Assembly (NCBI GenBank): GCA_945901035.1
Contig: CAMDKN010000092.1
Location: 1-5,634, forward strand
Length of the DNA: 5,634 nt
Source of the DNA: Gulosibacter massiliensis
GTDB lineage: Bacteria; Actinomycetota; Actinomycetes; Actinomycetales; Microbacteriaceae
Reading direction: 5' to 3'
Shown: piece after piece, positions 1 to 5,580 of the stretch
Layout: every line of letters starts with the position of its first letter
How positions within the stretch are numbered: the stretch's first letter is position 1
Program-made: the position numbers and the translations under genes
The notes under the pieces: model-generated
What the model saw: the letters and a program-made list of their open reading frames with translations, nothing else
Told to the model about the DNA's origin: nothing
The model's database searches: none

Positions 1-222
1 ACCGCGAACCGCGACCGCCTCGCCGCGATGGTCGCCAGCAGCGTCGGAGTCATCACCGCCCTCATCCCCGTCATCGGATACGAAGAGGCGGCGAAGTTGG
101 CCAAGACGGCACTCGCGACCGGCGCACCGATTCGGGAACTCGTCGTCAACGCCGGACTGATGTCGGCCGACGAGGTCGACGCGGCGCTGTCGCCCGCCAA
201 GCTCTCCAACGCGTCGGAATAA
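1..222 (+). CDS. aspA: Aspartate ammonia-lyase, C-terminal fragment (5' end outside window)
   Basis: The reading frame is open from base 1 and ends at TAA 220-222, giving the last 73 residues of a protein. They match the C-terminal domain of the aspartase/class II fumarase superfamily: an SVGVIT segment, then IGYEEAAKLAKTAL, then a helix pair ending in GLMSADEVDAAL. Aspartase converts L-aspartate to fumarate and ammonia as a cytosolic homotetramer. The S-[VI]-G-[VI]-[VI]-T pattern is typical of aspartases, whereas fumarases usually have a different residue set there; that is why I prefer aspA over fumC. The catalytic SS-loop and active-site residues lie upstream of the window, so substrate specificity cannot be confirmed. 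The usual Asn before the Pro in this segment (LNPxIGY) is Ile here (ALIPVIGY). No T-tract terminator follows. The gene ends 128 bases before rpsO and is probably a separate unit. Confidence 0.75.
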   Translation, partial: TANRDRLAAMVASSVGVITALIPVIGYEEAAKLAKTALATGAPIRELVVNAGLMSADEVDAALSPAKLSNASE

Positions 223-256
223 AGGACCGCGGCTAGGTCGCCGCCCCGAACCCTGA

Positions 257-262
257 TAAGGT
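257..262 (+). promoter_or_regulatory. Possible rpsO promoter -10 element
   Basis: TAAGGT fits the actinobacterial TANNNT -10 consensus and lies 94 bases before the rpsO start. Transcription from about 269 would place the hairpin at 300-320 in the 5' leader. No convincing -35 hexamer is visible about 17 bases upstream, so this is a tentative call. Confidence 0.3.
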
Positions 263-284
263 TGTGAGGTTGCCGTGTAACGGC

Positions 285-326
285 CGCGGACTTCAGAGCG
301 CTACATCACAAGGATGTAGCACCGCG
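285..326 (+). promoter_or_regulatory. rpsO leader hairpin, candidate S15 autoregulatory RNA
   Basis: Bases 300-307 pair perfectly with 313-320 (GCTACATC/GATGTAGC), leaving a five-base ACAAG loop. An outer helix, 285-289 with 322-326 (CGCGG/CCGCG), can close the structure, with a ten-base internal loop (290-299) on one side and a single A (321) on the other. It ends 10 bases before the AAAGGA ribosome-binding site of rpsO. S15 is known to repress its own mRNA in several bacterial phyla, using leader structures that differ between phyla, including Actinobacteria. The pairing is seen directly. The regulatory role is inferred from position and from the family's behaviour, and I have not matched it to a published consensus. 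Confidence 0.45.
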
Positions 327-350
327 CAGCGAACCGAAAGGACTGAACAC

Positions 351-620
351 ATGCCACTCGATCTTGCAATCAAGAACGAAATCATCAAAGAGTACGCAAC
401 TCACGACGGTGACACCGGTTCGCCCGAGGTTCAGATTGCGATTCTCACGAAGCGAATCAAGGACTTGACCGAGCACTTCCAAGAGCACAAGCACGACCAC
501 CACTCGCGTCGTGGCCTTCTTCTCCTCGTCGGACGCCGCAAGCGCCTTCTCGGTTACCTCGCCGGCGTCGACATCGCTCGCTACCGTGCGCTCATCGAGC
601 GTCTCGGCATCCGTCGCTAA
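351..620 (+). CDS. rpsO: 30S ribosomal protein S15
   Basis: This 89-residue protein has the normal length for bacterial S15, the primary 16S rRNA-binding protein that nucleates the platform of the small subunit by binding the three-way junction of helices 20-22. Family landmarks are present: GDTGSPEVQ at residues 20-28 (the Thr-Gly of the rRNA-binding face), H42, D49 and S52 in the [10 protein letters not shown] segment, and the basic [10 protein letters not shown] helix. The ATG at 351 is chosen because it gives the canonical N-terminus and has AAAGGA at 337-342, eight bases upstream; the frame is open to 264, but that extension resembles no S15. A leader hairpin upstream may be a feedback site. 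A strong terminator separates it from pnp, its usual partner, so pnp probably depends on read-through and/or its own promoter. Confidence 0.98.
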   Translation: MPLDLAIKNEIIKEYATHDGDTGSPEVQIAILTKRIKDLTEHFQEHKHDHHSRRGLLLLVGRRKRLLGYLAGVDIARYRALIERLGIRR

Positions 621-639
621 CCGCGACCACCTAAGTTCG

Positions 640-670
640 AAGCCCCCGCCTCCACGCGGGGGTTTCGTTT
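640..670 (+). terminator. Intrinsic terminator after rpsO
   Basis: CCCCCGC (643-649) pairs with GCGGGGG (656-662) around a six-base loop. The stem can extend through the flanking AAG/TTT, and the run TTTCGTTT follows. It starts 19 bases after the rpsO stop and should end most rpsO transcripts before pnp. Confidence 0.88.
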
Positions 671-698
671 ATGTCCGCCCGAAAACGCGTCCGTCTGT

Positions 699-704
699 TA
701 CCCT
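699..704 (+). promoter_or_regulatory. Possible pnp promoter -10 element
   Basis: TACCCT fits TANNNT and would start transcription near 711, just ahead of the structured pnp leader. No good -35 is visible. A promoter between rpsO and pnp is known in Streptomyces, which makes one plausible here. The exact site is a guess. Confidence 0.28.
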
Positions 705-719
705 TTAACTGAGCACGGC

Positions 720-786
720 GACCAGAAGCTGGTCCTCGGTGGTGGTTTACCGAATGAATGTCGGTGAATTTCTACTGGTGGCCAGC
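720..786 (+). ncRNA. pnp leader RNA hairpin (Actino-pnp motif candidate)
   Basis: Bases 728-753 fold back on 761-786 as one long, almost perfect helix: 24 pairs, several of them G-U, with only two symmetric mismatches (735/779 and 743/771), capped by the seven-base loop 754-760. It lies in the untranslated leader 135 bases before pnp. The Actino-pnp motif is a conserved actinobacterial RNA described in exactly this position. A long double-stranded helix here also fits the known scheme in which RNase III cuts the pnp leader and PNPase then destabilises its own message. A second, mutually exclusive hairpin is visible: GACCAG (720-725) pairs with CTGGTC (729-734), the same bases that form the foot of the long helix. 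The pairing is seen; the family assignment is from memory and context. Confidence 0.68.
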
Positions 787-904
787 ACAATGCCGGGATT
801 CGATCCGAAGGGTCACATCCACGCGCATGAAATGCAAGCCGATTCGCTCAGCACTAAACGCGCCCGCCCACACGGGGTGAGTGCGTATGAACAAACATGT
901 ATAA

Positions 905-911
905 AGAGGAG
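905..911 (+). promoter_or_regulatory. Strong Shine-Dalgarno site that fixes the pnp start
   Basis: AGAGGAG lies nine bases before ATG 921. It lies downstream of the in-frame ATG at 897, so that earlier codon cannot use it; this supports 921 as the start. A five-codon ORF (887-904) ends at the base before this site but has no ribosome-binding site of its own. Confidence 0.85.
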
Positions 912-920
912 AAAGACCTA

Positions 921-3173
921 ATGGAAGGTCCTGAAATCAAGTTCGCCGAGGCCGTTATCGATAACGGCAAGTTCGGCAAGCGCACCATCCGATTCGAGGC
1001 GGGACGGCTTGCGCAACAATCGCAAGGTGCCGTCGCCGCATACCTCGATGACGAAACCATGCTTCTCAGCGCGACGAGCGCGAGCAAGCAGCCCCGAGAA
1101 GGATTCGACTTCTTCCCGCTGACCGTGGATGTCGAAGAGCGTTCCTACGCCGCCGGGAAGATCCCCGGTTCGTTCTTCCGCCGCGAAGGACGCCCCTCGA
1201 CCGAAGCAATCCTGGTGTGTCGTCTCATCGACCGCCCTCTGCGTCCGTCGTTCGTCAACGGACTTCGCAACGAAGTCCAGATCGTCATCACCGTTCTCTC
1301 GATCGCACCGGGCGAGTTCTACGACGCCCTCGCCATCAACGCCGCCAGCGCCTCGACTCAGATTTCGGGTCTCCCGTTCTCGGGTCCGATCGCCGGTGTC
1401 CGCATGGTCCTCATCGACGGCAACTGGGTTGCCTTCCCGACCGTTGACCAGGTCGCACTCGCCGTCTTCGACATCGTCGTTGCGGGTCGAGTCGTCAAGG
1501 GCAAAGACGGAGAGGACGACGTCGCGATCATGATGGTCGAGGCGGAAGCCACGGAAGGTTCCTGGAACCTCATTCAGGCCGGCGGAATCAAGCCCGACGA
1601 AGACATCGTCTCGCAGGGTCTCGAAGCCTCGAAGCCCCACATCATGGAACTCGTGCGTGCACAGGAGAGCCTGGCCAAGCAAGCGGCCAAGGAAATCCAG
1701 CCGTACCCCGTGTTCTCGGACTACACCGACGAGGTCTTCAACGCTGTGTCGACGTTCGCCCTCGCGGACCTCGAGAAGGTCTACCAGATCGCCGACAAGG
1801 TCGCGCGTCAGAAGGCCGACGACGAACTGAAGGACAAGGCGAAAGCCGAAATCGCGAAGCACGTGGAGGCGGGCAAACTGCCGGCCGATGCGCTCGCGCA
1901 GGTTTCCGCCGCGTACAAGTCGGTCACCAAGAAGGTCGTTCGCGGTCGCATCCTCAAGGACGGCATCCGCATCGACGGTCGTGGCATGAGCGACATCCGT
2001 TCGCTGTCCGCCGAGGTCGAGGTCATTCCTCGCGTCCACGGTTCGGCGCTGTTCGAGCGCGGCGAGACCCAGATTCTGGGAATCACCACATTGAACATGC
2101 TCAAGATGGAACAGCAGATTGACTCGCTCAGCCCCATCACGAGCAAGCGCTACATGCACCACTACAACTTCCCGCCCTACTCGACCGGTGAAACGGGTCG
2201 CGTTGGTTCGCCGAAGCGTCGCGAGATCGGGCACGGCTTCCTCGCCGAGCGCGCCCTCGTTCCGGTTCTGCCGACTCGCGAGGAATTCCCCTACGCCATC
2301 CGTCAGGTGTCCGAGGCCCTCGGGTCGAACGGTTCCACCTCGATGGGTTCGGTGTGTGCATCGACACTGTCGCTGCTCAACGCCGGTGTGCCACTTCGTG
2401 CGCCCGTTGCCGGAATCGCCATGGGTCTCGTCTCGGACGAGGTCGACGGTGAAACCCGTTACGCCGCACTGACCGACATCCTCGGAGCCGAAGACGCCCT
2501 CGGCGACATGGACTTCAAGGTCGCCGGAACGAAGGACTTCATCACCGCGATTCAGCTCGACACCAAGCTCGACGGAATCCCGGCGTCGGTCCTGACCAGC
2601 GCGTTGGCCCAGGCCAAGGTTGCTCGTCTCGAGATCCTCGATGTCATCAACGAGGCCATCGACGGACCCCACGAAATGGCCCCGACCGCGCCGCGCGTGA
2701 TCTCGGTCCAAATCCCGGTCGACAAGATCGGTGAACTCATCGGACCGAAGGGCAAGACGATCAACTCCATCCAGGACGAGACCGGAGCCCAGATCTCGAT
2801 CGAAGAAGACGGAACCGTCTACATCGGATCGAACGACGGACCGTCGGCTGAGGCGGCGCGTGACCGCGTCAACCAGATCGCGAACCCCATCAACCCCGAG
2901 GTCGGCGAGCAGTTCCTCGGAACCGTCGTCAAGATCGCGGCGTTCGGTGCGTTCGTGTCGCTCATGCCCGGCAAGGACGGACTGCTGCACATCTCTGAGC
3001 TGCGCAAGCTCTCGGGTGGCAAGCGCGTCGAGAACGCGGAAGACGTGCTCGCGGTCGGACAGAAGGTCCTCGTCGAAATCGCCAAGATCGATGACCGGGG
3101 CAAGCTGTCGCTCGTCCCCGTCGTCGAAGGCGACGCCGGCGGTTCGGACGCGGCTGAGGCCGACTCCGAGTAA
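921..3173 (+). CDS. pnp: Polyribonucleotide nucleotidyltransferase (PNPase)
   Basis: This 750-residue protein is a full-length PNPase, a trimeric, phosphorolytic 3'-5' exoribonuclease that degrades mRNA to nucleoside diphosphates and can also add 3' tails. Older actinobacterial annotations call it guanosine pentaphosphate synthetase (gpsI). The domains run in order: first RNase PH domain (about 12-145, with FFRREGRP at 85-92), helical linker (about 245-340), second RNase PH domain (from [11 protein letters not shown] near 350 to about 540), KH domain with its GPKG loop at 608-611, and S1 domain from about 662, ending in an acidic tail. Catalytic residues are intact: the phosphate-binding S472-T473-S474, then D525, D531 and K533 in [13 protein letters not shown] 921 is preferred over the in-frame ATG 897 because of the Shine-Dalgarno at 905-911 and because [16 protein letters not shown] is the family N-terminus. 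The structured leader upstream suggests autoregulation. Confidence 0.98.
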   Translation: MEGPEIKFAEAVIDNGKFGKRTIRFEAGRLAQQSQGAVAAYLDDETMLLSATSASKQPREGFDFFPLTVDVEERSYAAGKIPGSFFRREGRPSTEAILVCRLIDRPLRPSFVNGLRNEVQIVITVLSIAPGEFYDALAINAASASTQISGLPFSGPIAGVRMVLIDGNWVAFPTVDQVALAVFDIVVAGRVVKGKDGEDDVAIMMVEAEATEGSWNLIQAGGIKPDEDIVSQGLEASKPHIMELVRAQESLAKQAAKEIQPYPVFSDYTDEVFNAVSTFALADLEKVYQIADKVARQKADDELKDKAKAEIAKHVEAGKLPADALAQVSAAYKSVTKKVVRGRILKDGIRIDGRGMSDIRSLSAEVEVIPRVHGSALFERGETQILGITTLNMLKMEQQIDSLSPITSKRYMHHYNFPPYSTGETGRVGSPKRREIGHGFLAERALVPVLPTREEFPYAIRQVSEALGSNGSTSMGSVCASTLSLLNAGVPLRAPVAGIAMGLVSDEVDGETRYAALTDILGAEDALGDMDFKVAGTKDFITAIQLDTKLDGIPASVLTSALAQAKVARLEILDVINEAIDGPHEMAPTAPRVISVQIPVDKIGELIGPKGKTINSIQDETGAQISIEEDGTVYIGSNDGPSAEAARDRVNQIANPINPEVGEQFLGTVVKIAAFGAFVSLMPGKDGLLHISELRKLSGGKRVENAEDVLAVGQKVLVEIAKIDDRGKLSLVPVVEGDAGGSDAAEADSE

Positions 3174-3176
3174 AAC

Positions 3177-3223
3177 GCTTCACGAATTGCGGGGGCGGGC
3201 TTCGGCTCGTCCCCGTTTTTTGT
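3177..3223 (+). repeat. Direct repeat, copy 1 (terminator module)
   Basis: This stretch recurs at 4152-4194. Both copies begin GCTTCACG, continue into the same GC hairpin with a UUCG loop, and end in T6-GT. The copies differ by an AATT present only here (3185-3188) and by one base in the stem (T3210 against C4181). The uninterrupted 35-base core is 3189-3223 against 4160-4194. The two copies lie 971 bases apart and bracket the rhodopsin gene. Confidence 0.93.
3190..3221 (+). terminator. UUCG-capped intrinsic terminator after pnp
   Basis: Bases 3190-3200 pair without interruption with 3205-3215 (11 pairs, two of them G-U), closed by the extra-stable C(UUCG)G tetraloop and followed by six Ts (3216-3221). 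It begins 17 bases after the pnp stop and should separate pnp from the rhodopsin unit. Its sequence recurs almost exactly after the rhodopsin gene. Confidence 0.95.
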
Positions 3224-3255
3224 TGTTGCGACCTAGTGAGTTTTGGGACAAAAAG

Positions 3256-3261
3256 TAGTAT
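3256..3261 (+). promoter_or_regulatory. Possible rhodopsin promoter -10 element
   Basis: TAGTAT fits TANNNT and shares four of six bases with TATAAT. It lies in a noticeably AT-richer stretch just after the pnp terminator. A start near 3268 would give a leader of about 90 bases holding both hairpins. The -35 region is weak (TAGTGA at 3234-3239, 16-base spacer). TATCGT at 3259-3264 is an alternative. Confidence 0.38.
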
Positions 3262-3271
3262 CGTACGTAGC

Positions 3272-3343
3272 GCACGGGAAACACGTTCCCGTGTTAGGGA
3301 TAACTCCCGCTGGTCAGTGCCCTCCGGGACACTGCCAGAGTTA
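3272..3343 (+). promoter_or_regulatory. Structured 5' leader of the rhodopsin gene
   Basis: Two strong folds lie in tandem. The first pairs 3273-3280 with 3286-3293 (CACGGGAA/TTCCCGTG, eight perfect pairs plus a G-U) around the loop ACACG. The second runs from 3301 to 3343: TAACT (3301-3305) pairs with AGTTA (3339-3343), a CCCG bulge follows, CTGG (3310-3313) pairs with CCAG (3335-3338), T3314 bulges, CAGTG (3315-3319) pairs with CACTG (3330-3334), then one mismatch and a CC-UCCG-GG cap. A competing small hairpin, GGGA (3297-3300) with TCCC (3305-3308), would break the outer helix. The AAAGG ribosome-binding site (3349-3353) follows after five bases. I recognise no known riboswitch class. A cis-regulatory role is inferred, and the first inverted repeat could instead be a DNA operator. 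Confidence 0.55.
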
Positions 3344-3359
3344 CAAGCAAAGGCTAGGC

Positions 3360-4145
3360 ATGAATACTTTGTCAACGTTGCTAGACAACAACCAATTCAA
3401 CGTGGTCTACAACATGATGTCGCTGGGTATCGCGAGCATGTTGTTCACCACCGTCTTCTTGTTCATCGCACGCGAGCGCGTTGCACCCCGTTACCGCATG
3501 GCCGTCATGATCTCGGGAACGGTTACGGCAATCGCTGCGTATCACTACTTCCGAATGTTTGACTCGTTCAACCACGCATTCGCTGGCACCGAGGGCAACA
3601 ACGCAGATGCCTACAACGTCGGCTACCGCTACGTGGACTGGCTCCTCACCGTGCCGCTCCTCTTGGTCGAGACCGTTGCCGTTCTCGGACTCGCGATGGC
3701 ACTTCAGCGTTCGCTCTTGAACCGTCTGGTTCCCGCAGCAGCTGCGATGATCGTTCTCGGTTACCCCGGAGACGCCAACATCGACCTCTTCGGTTGGACT
3801 GCAGAGATCTGGCTGGTCCTCTCGACCATCCCGTTCCTCTACATCCTGTTCGTGCTCTTCGTTGAGCTCGGCAAGAGCCTCTCCAAGCAGTCGGCCGCGG
3901 TTCGCAAGAAGATTTCTCTTCTTCGTCTCCTCCTTCTCGCAACGTGGGGCGTTTACCCCATCACGTACATCTTGGGCATGAGCGCTACCGGTTTCGACCC
4001 GTCGGCATTCGTTGCACGTGAGGTCGGATACACCATCGCGGACATCCTCGCGAAGTGCCTCTTCGGTCTCATGATCTTCTCGATCGCACGTATCAAGTCG
4101 GCAGAAGACGACAAGGAATTTGCCAAGGCTGAATTCCGCGACTAA
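3360..4145 (+). CDS. Light-driven proton-pumping rhodopsin (actinorhodopsin/xanthorhodopsin-like)
   Basis: This 261-residue protein has seven membrane helices: about 12-37, 45-66, 90-113, 121-137, 148-170, 184-207 and 221-243. It belongs to the type I rhodopsins, retinal proteins of the cytoplasmic membrane. K232 in helix G is the Schiff-base lysine and D228 is its counterion partner. Helix C carries R90, D93, T97 and E104, the DTE pattern of proteorhodopsin-type outward proton pumps (acceptor D93, donor E104). H62 matches the conserved helix-B histidine. L101, at the spectral tuning position, predicts green absorption. W196, Y199 and P200 line the retinal pocket. ATG 3360 is chosen over upstream in-frame codons because AAAGG lies six bases before it and the family length results. 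No carotenoid or retinal synthesis gene is in the window. L152 sits where antenna-binding relatives have glycine. It has its own leader and terminator, so it is probably monocistronic. Confidence 0.97.
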   Translation: MNTLSTLLDNNQFNVVYNMMSLGIASMLFTTVFLFIARERVAPRYRMAVMISGTVTAIAAYHYFRMFDSFNHAFAGTEGNNADAYNVGYRYVDWLLTVPLLLVETVAVLGLAMALQRSLLNRLVPAAAAMIVLGYPGDANIDLFGWTAEIWLVLSTIPFLYILFVLFVELGKSLSKQSAAVRKKISLLRLLLLATWGVYPITYILGMSATGFDPSAFVAREVGYTIADILAKCLFGLMIFSIARIKSAEDDKEFAKAEFRD

Positions 4146-4151
4146 GCAGTT

Positions 4152-4194
4152 GCTTCACGGCGGGGGCGGGCTTCGGCTCGCCCCCGTTTTTTGT
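4152..4194 (+). repeat. Direct repeat, copy 2 (terminator module)
   Basis: This is the second copy of the module at 3177-3223. It starts seven bases after the rhodopsin stop codon, much as the first copy starts four bases after the pnp stop. It lacks the AATT and has a C in place of T3210, which turns a G-U pair into G-C. The shared GCTTCACG ahead of the stem shows that similarity reaches beyond what termination alone requires, which favours common origin. Confidence 0.93.
4161..4192 (+). terminator. UUCG-capped intrinsic terminator after rhodopsin
   Basis: Bases 4161-4171 pair with 4176-4186 (11 pairs, one G-U) around a UUCG loop, followed by six Ts (4187-4192). It should end the rhodopsin transcript before the peptidase promoter. 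Confidence 0.95.
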
Positions 4195-4198
4195 GCCA

Positions 4199-4217
4199 GT
4201 CGGACGAGTCATCCGAC
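4199..4217 (+). promoter_or_regulatory. Inverted repeat over the expected -35 of the peptidase promoter
   Basis: GTCGGA (4199-4204) and TCCGAC (4212-4217) form a perfect six-base inverted repeat with a seven-base spacer. It covers the place where a -35 element would lie relative to TAGGCT at 4226. It may be a repressor or activator site. Its size alone does not exclude chance. Confidence 0.3.
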
Positions 4218-4225
4218 AGCGTGTG

Positions 4226-4231
4226 TAGGCT
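4226..4231 (+). promoter_or_regulatory. Peptidase gene -10 element, leaderless or near-leaderless start
   Basis: TAGGCT (TANNNT) ends nine bases before ATG 4241, and no purine-rich ribosome-binding site lies between them. Transcription would start at or within a few bases of the start codon, as is common in actinobacteria. The same hexamer precedes dapB at a similar distance. Confidence 0.5.
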
Positions 4232-4240
4232 CGAACTCTC

Positions 4241-5548
4241 ATGGCGCACATCGAACTTCCTCTCACCGAACCGTCCATCTCGTTCACGTCGACCGGCGAT
4301 TGTGAGGTCCGCCGCACGGTTCATTCGAGCGGGTTGCGAATCCTCACCGAGCGCGTTCCCGGCTCGAGGTCGGTGTCCATCGGTTTCTGGATCGGTGCCG
4401 GTTCGCGCGACGAGGACGCCGGTCACCACGGGTCGACCCACTTTCTCGAACACCTCCTGTTCAAAGGCACGAGCACGCGCGATGCGTTCACGATTTCCGA
4501 AACGTTCGACGCCATGGGCGCGTATCACAACGCGCTGACCGCGAAAGAGAACACCTGTTATCTGGCGCGAGTGCGGTCGGGGGATTTGCCCGAGGCCGTT
4601 CGGGTCCTGGGCGACCAGGTGTCCAACTCGCTGTTGGCGGCGGACGCGTTCGAAATGGAACGGACCGTCATTCTCGAAGAACTCGCGATGGCGGCGGATG
4701 ACCCCGACGACGTGTGTGCGGAACAGTTTTTCGGGGGGATCTTTGGGAACTCACCCCTCGCGCGTCCCATCGGCGGAACCGTCGCCGACATTGAGGGCGC
4801 CCAGCGCGACTCGGTCGTCGAGCACTACGCCGACCGATACCAGCCGCGCGATTTGATTGTCACCGCGGCGGGGGACGTCGATCACGACTCGCTCGTGGCG
4901 ATGGTCCTGGACTCGCTCGTCGGTTGGACGATGGAGGACGGCGAGCCCGAACCGCGTCGACCACAGTCTGAGGCGGCAATCGCGGGCCGGACCGAGGTTC
5001 TCCTGACGCACCGCCCACTCGAGCAGGTCGTTGTCATCATGGGGGTCCCCGGAATCGTGGCGTCTGACCCGCGTCGCACCGACCTCAACGTCTTGTCGGC
5101 GATTCTGGGTGGCGGGTCGTCCGCACGACTGTTCCAAGAGATCCGCGAAAAGCGCGGCCTCGCCTACTCGGTCGACTCGTTCCCCGTGATGTACTCGGAC
5201 GCCGGCGTGCTGGGGATGGCGGCCGGGTGCGCGCCGCACCACGTGAGCGAGGTCGCGCAATTGATGCGCGACGGTTTCCAATCCATGACAGCGATCACCG
5301 ACGCCGAGCTGAGCCGGGCTCGCGGGCAAATCCTCGGCTCGTCGACTCTGTCGCTCGAGTCCACGGATTCGCGGATGAACCGCCTCGCGCGAGCGGAATT
5401 CAGCGGCGAATATCGTGACCTCGATGAGGTCGAGCGCATGCTCGCCGCCGTGACTGCAGGCACCGTGGCCGAATTGGCGCACACTCTCATCGCCCGCCCC
5501 ATGAGCATCTCGGCGGTGGGGGATGTAGTGCTCTCGGCACTGGTGTAA
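4241..5548 (+). CDS. pepR: M16B family zinc metallopeptidase (PepR-like, processing-peptidase homologue)
   Basis: This 435-residue protein is a single-chain M16B peptidase related to the mitochondrial processing peptidase beta subunit. The inverted zinc motif HxxEH is intact as H67-F-L-E70-H71, followed by the usual LLFKGT. The third zinc ligand is probably E147 in ERTVILEE, 80 residues after H67. The C-terminal half holds the glycine-rich GGGSSARLFQEI stretch and REKRGLAYS (R302 to Y309), the Arg/Tyr substrate-binding signature of active M16 proteins. The protein is therefore expected to be a catalytically competent dimer in the cytosol; its substrates are not known from sequence. No signal peptide is visible. 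A pepR gene next to pnp is known in mycobacteria, and here the rhodopsin separates the two. There is no Shine-Dalgarno before the ATG, which fits a leaderless message. The dapB promoter overlaps its stop codon. Confidence 0.93.
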   Translation: MAHIELPLTEPSISFTSTGDCEVRRTVHSSGLRILTERVPGSRSVSIGFWIGAGSRDEDAGHHGSTHFLEHLLFKGTSTRDAFTISETFDAMGAYHNALTAKENTCYLARVRSGDLPEAVRVLGDQVSNSLLAADAFEMERTVILEELAMAADDPDDVCAEQFFGGIFGNSPLARPIGGTVADIEGAQRDSVVEHYADRYQPRDLIVTAAGDVDHDSLVAMVLDSLVGWTMEDGEPEPRRPQSEAAIAGRTEVLLTHRPLEQVVVIMGVPGIVASDPRRTDLNVLSAILGGGSSARLFQEIREKRGLAYSVDSFPVMYSDAGVLGMAAGCAPHHVSEVAQLMRDGFQSMTAITDAELSRARGQILGSSTLSLESTDSRMNRLARAEFSGEYRDLDEVERMLAAVTAGTVAELAHTLIARPMSISAVGDVVLSALV

Positions 5549-5574
5549 CAGGGTCGGCTGCTGCGACATAGGCT
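5545..5574 (+). promoter_or_regulatory. dapB promoter, leaderless type
   Basis: GTAACA (5545-5550; four of six bases match TTGACA) lies 18 bases before TAGGCT (5569-5574). The -10 ends six bases before ATG 5581, so the predicted transcription start is the A of the start codon. No ribosome-binding site is present. The -35 overlaps the peptidase stop codon TAA at 5546-5548. Confidence 0.5.
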
Positions 5575-5580
5575 TAAGTT

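Noticed and set aside
229..244. GCGGC/GCCGC hairpin after aspA as a terminator
   Set aside because: Only five pairs and no T tract follow, so it does not qualify as an intrinsic terminator.
887..904. Five-codon mini-ORF (MNKHV) ending just before the pnp Shine-Dalgarno
   Set aside because: No ribosome-binding site and no attenuator-like codon pattern or terminator next to it. Chance is the simpler explanation.
897..920. Eight-residue N-terminal extension of PNPase from ATG 897
   Set aside because: The strong AGAGGAG site lies downstream of that ATG and fits ATG 921, which also gives the family N-terminus.
739..921. A 60-codon frame in the pnp leader whose stop overlaps the pnp ATG (TAATG)
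   Set aside because: It starts inside the long leader hairpin, has no ribosome-binding site and no family resemblance. The overlap looks accidental.
918..2990. A 690-codon open frame on the minus strand, opposite pnp
   Set aside because: It mirrors pnp almost fully, its translation is rich in R, D, V and G with no recognisable domain, and long antisense frames are expected opposite a GC-rich coding sequence. pnp is unambiguous.
3243..3359. 39-residue N-terminal extension of the rhodopsin frame
   Set aside because: It runs through the hairpin leader, shows no signal peptide or family similarity, and a proper ribosome-binding site precedes ATG 3360.
3177..4194. Rhodopsin as part of an insertion sequence or integron cassette
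   Set aside because: No transposase, integrase, terminal inverted repeats or target-site duplication is visible; the only repeats are the two terminators. No CRISPR array or tRNA gene was seen anywhere in the window.
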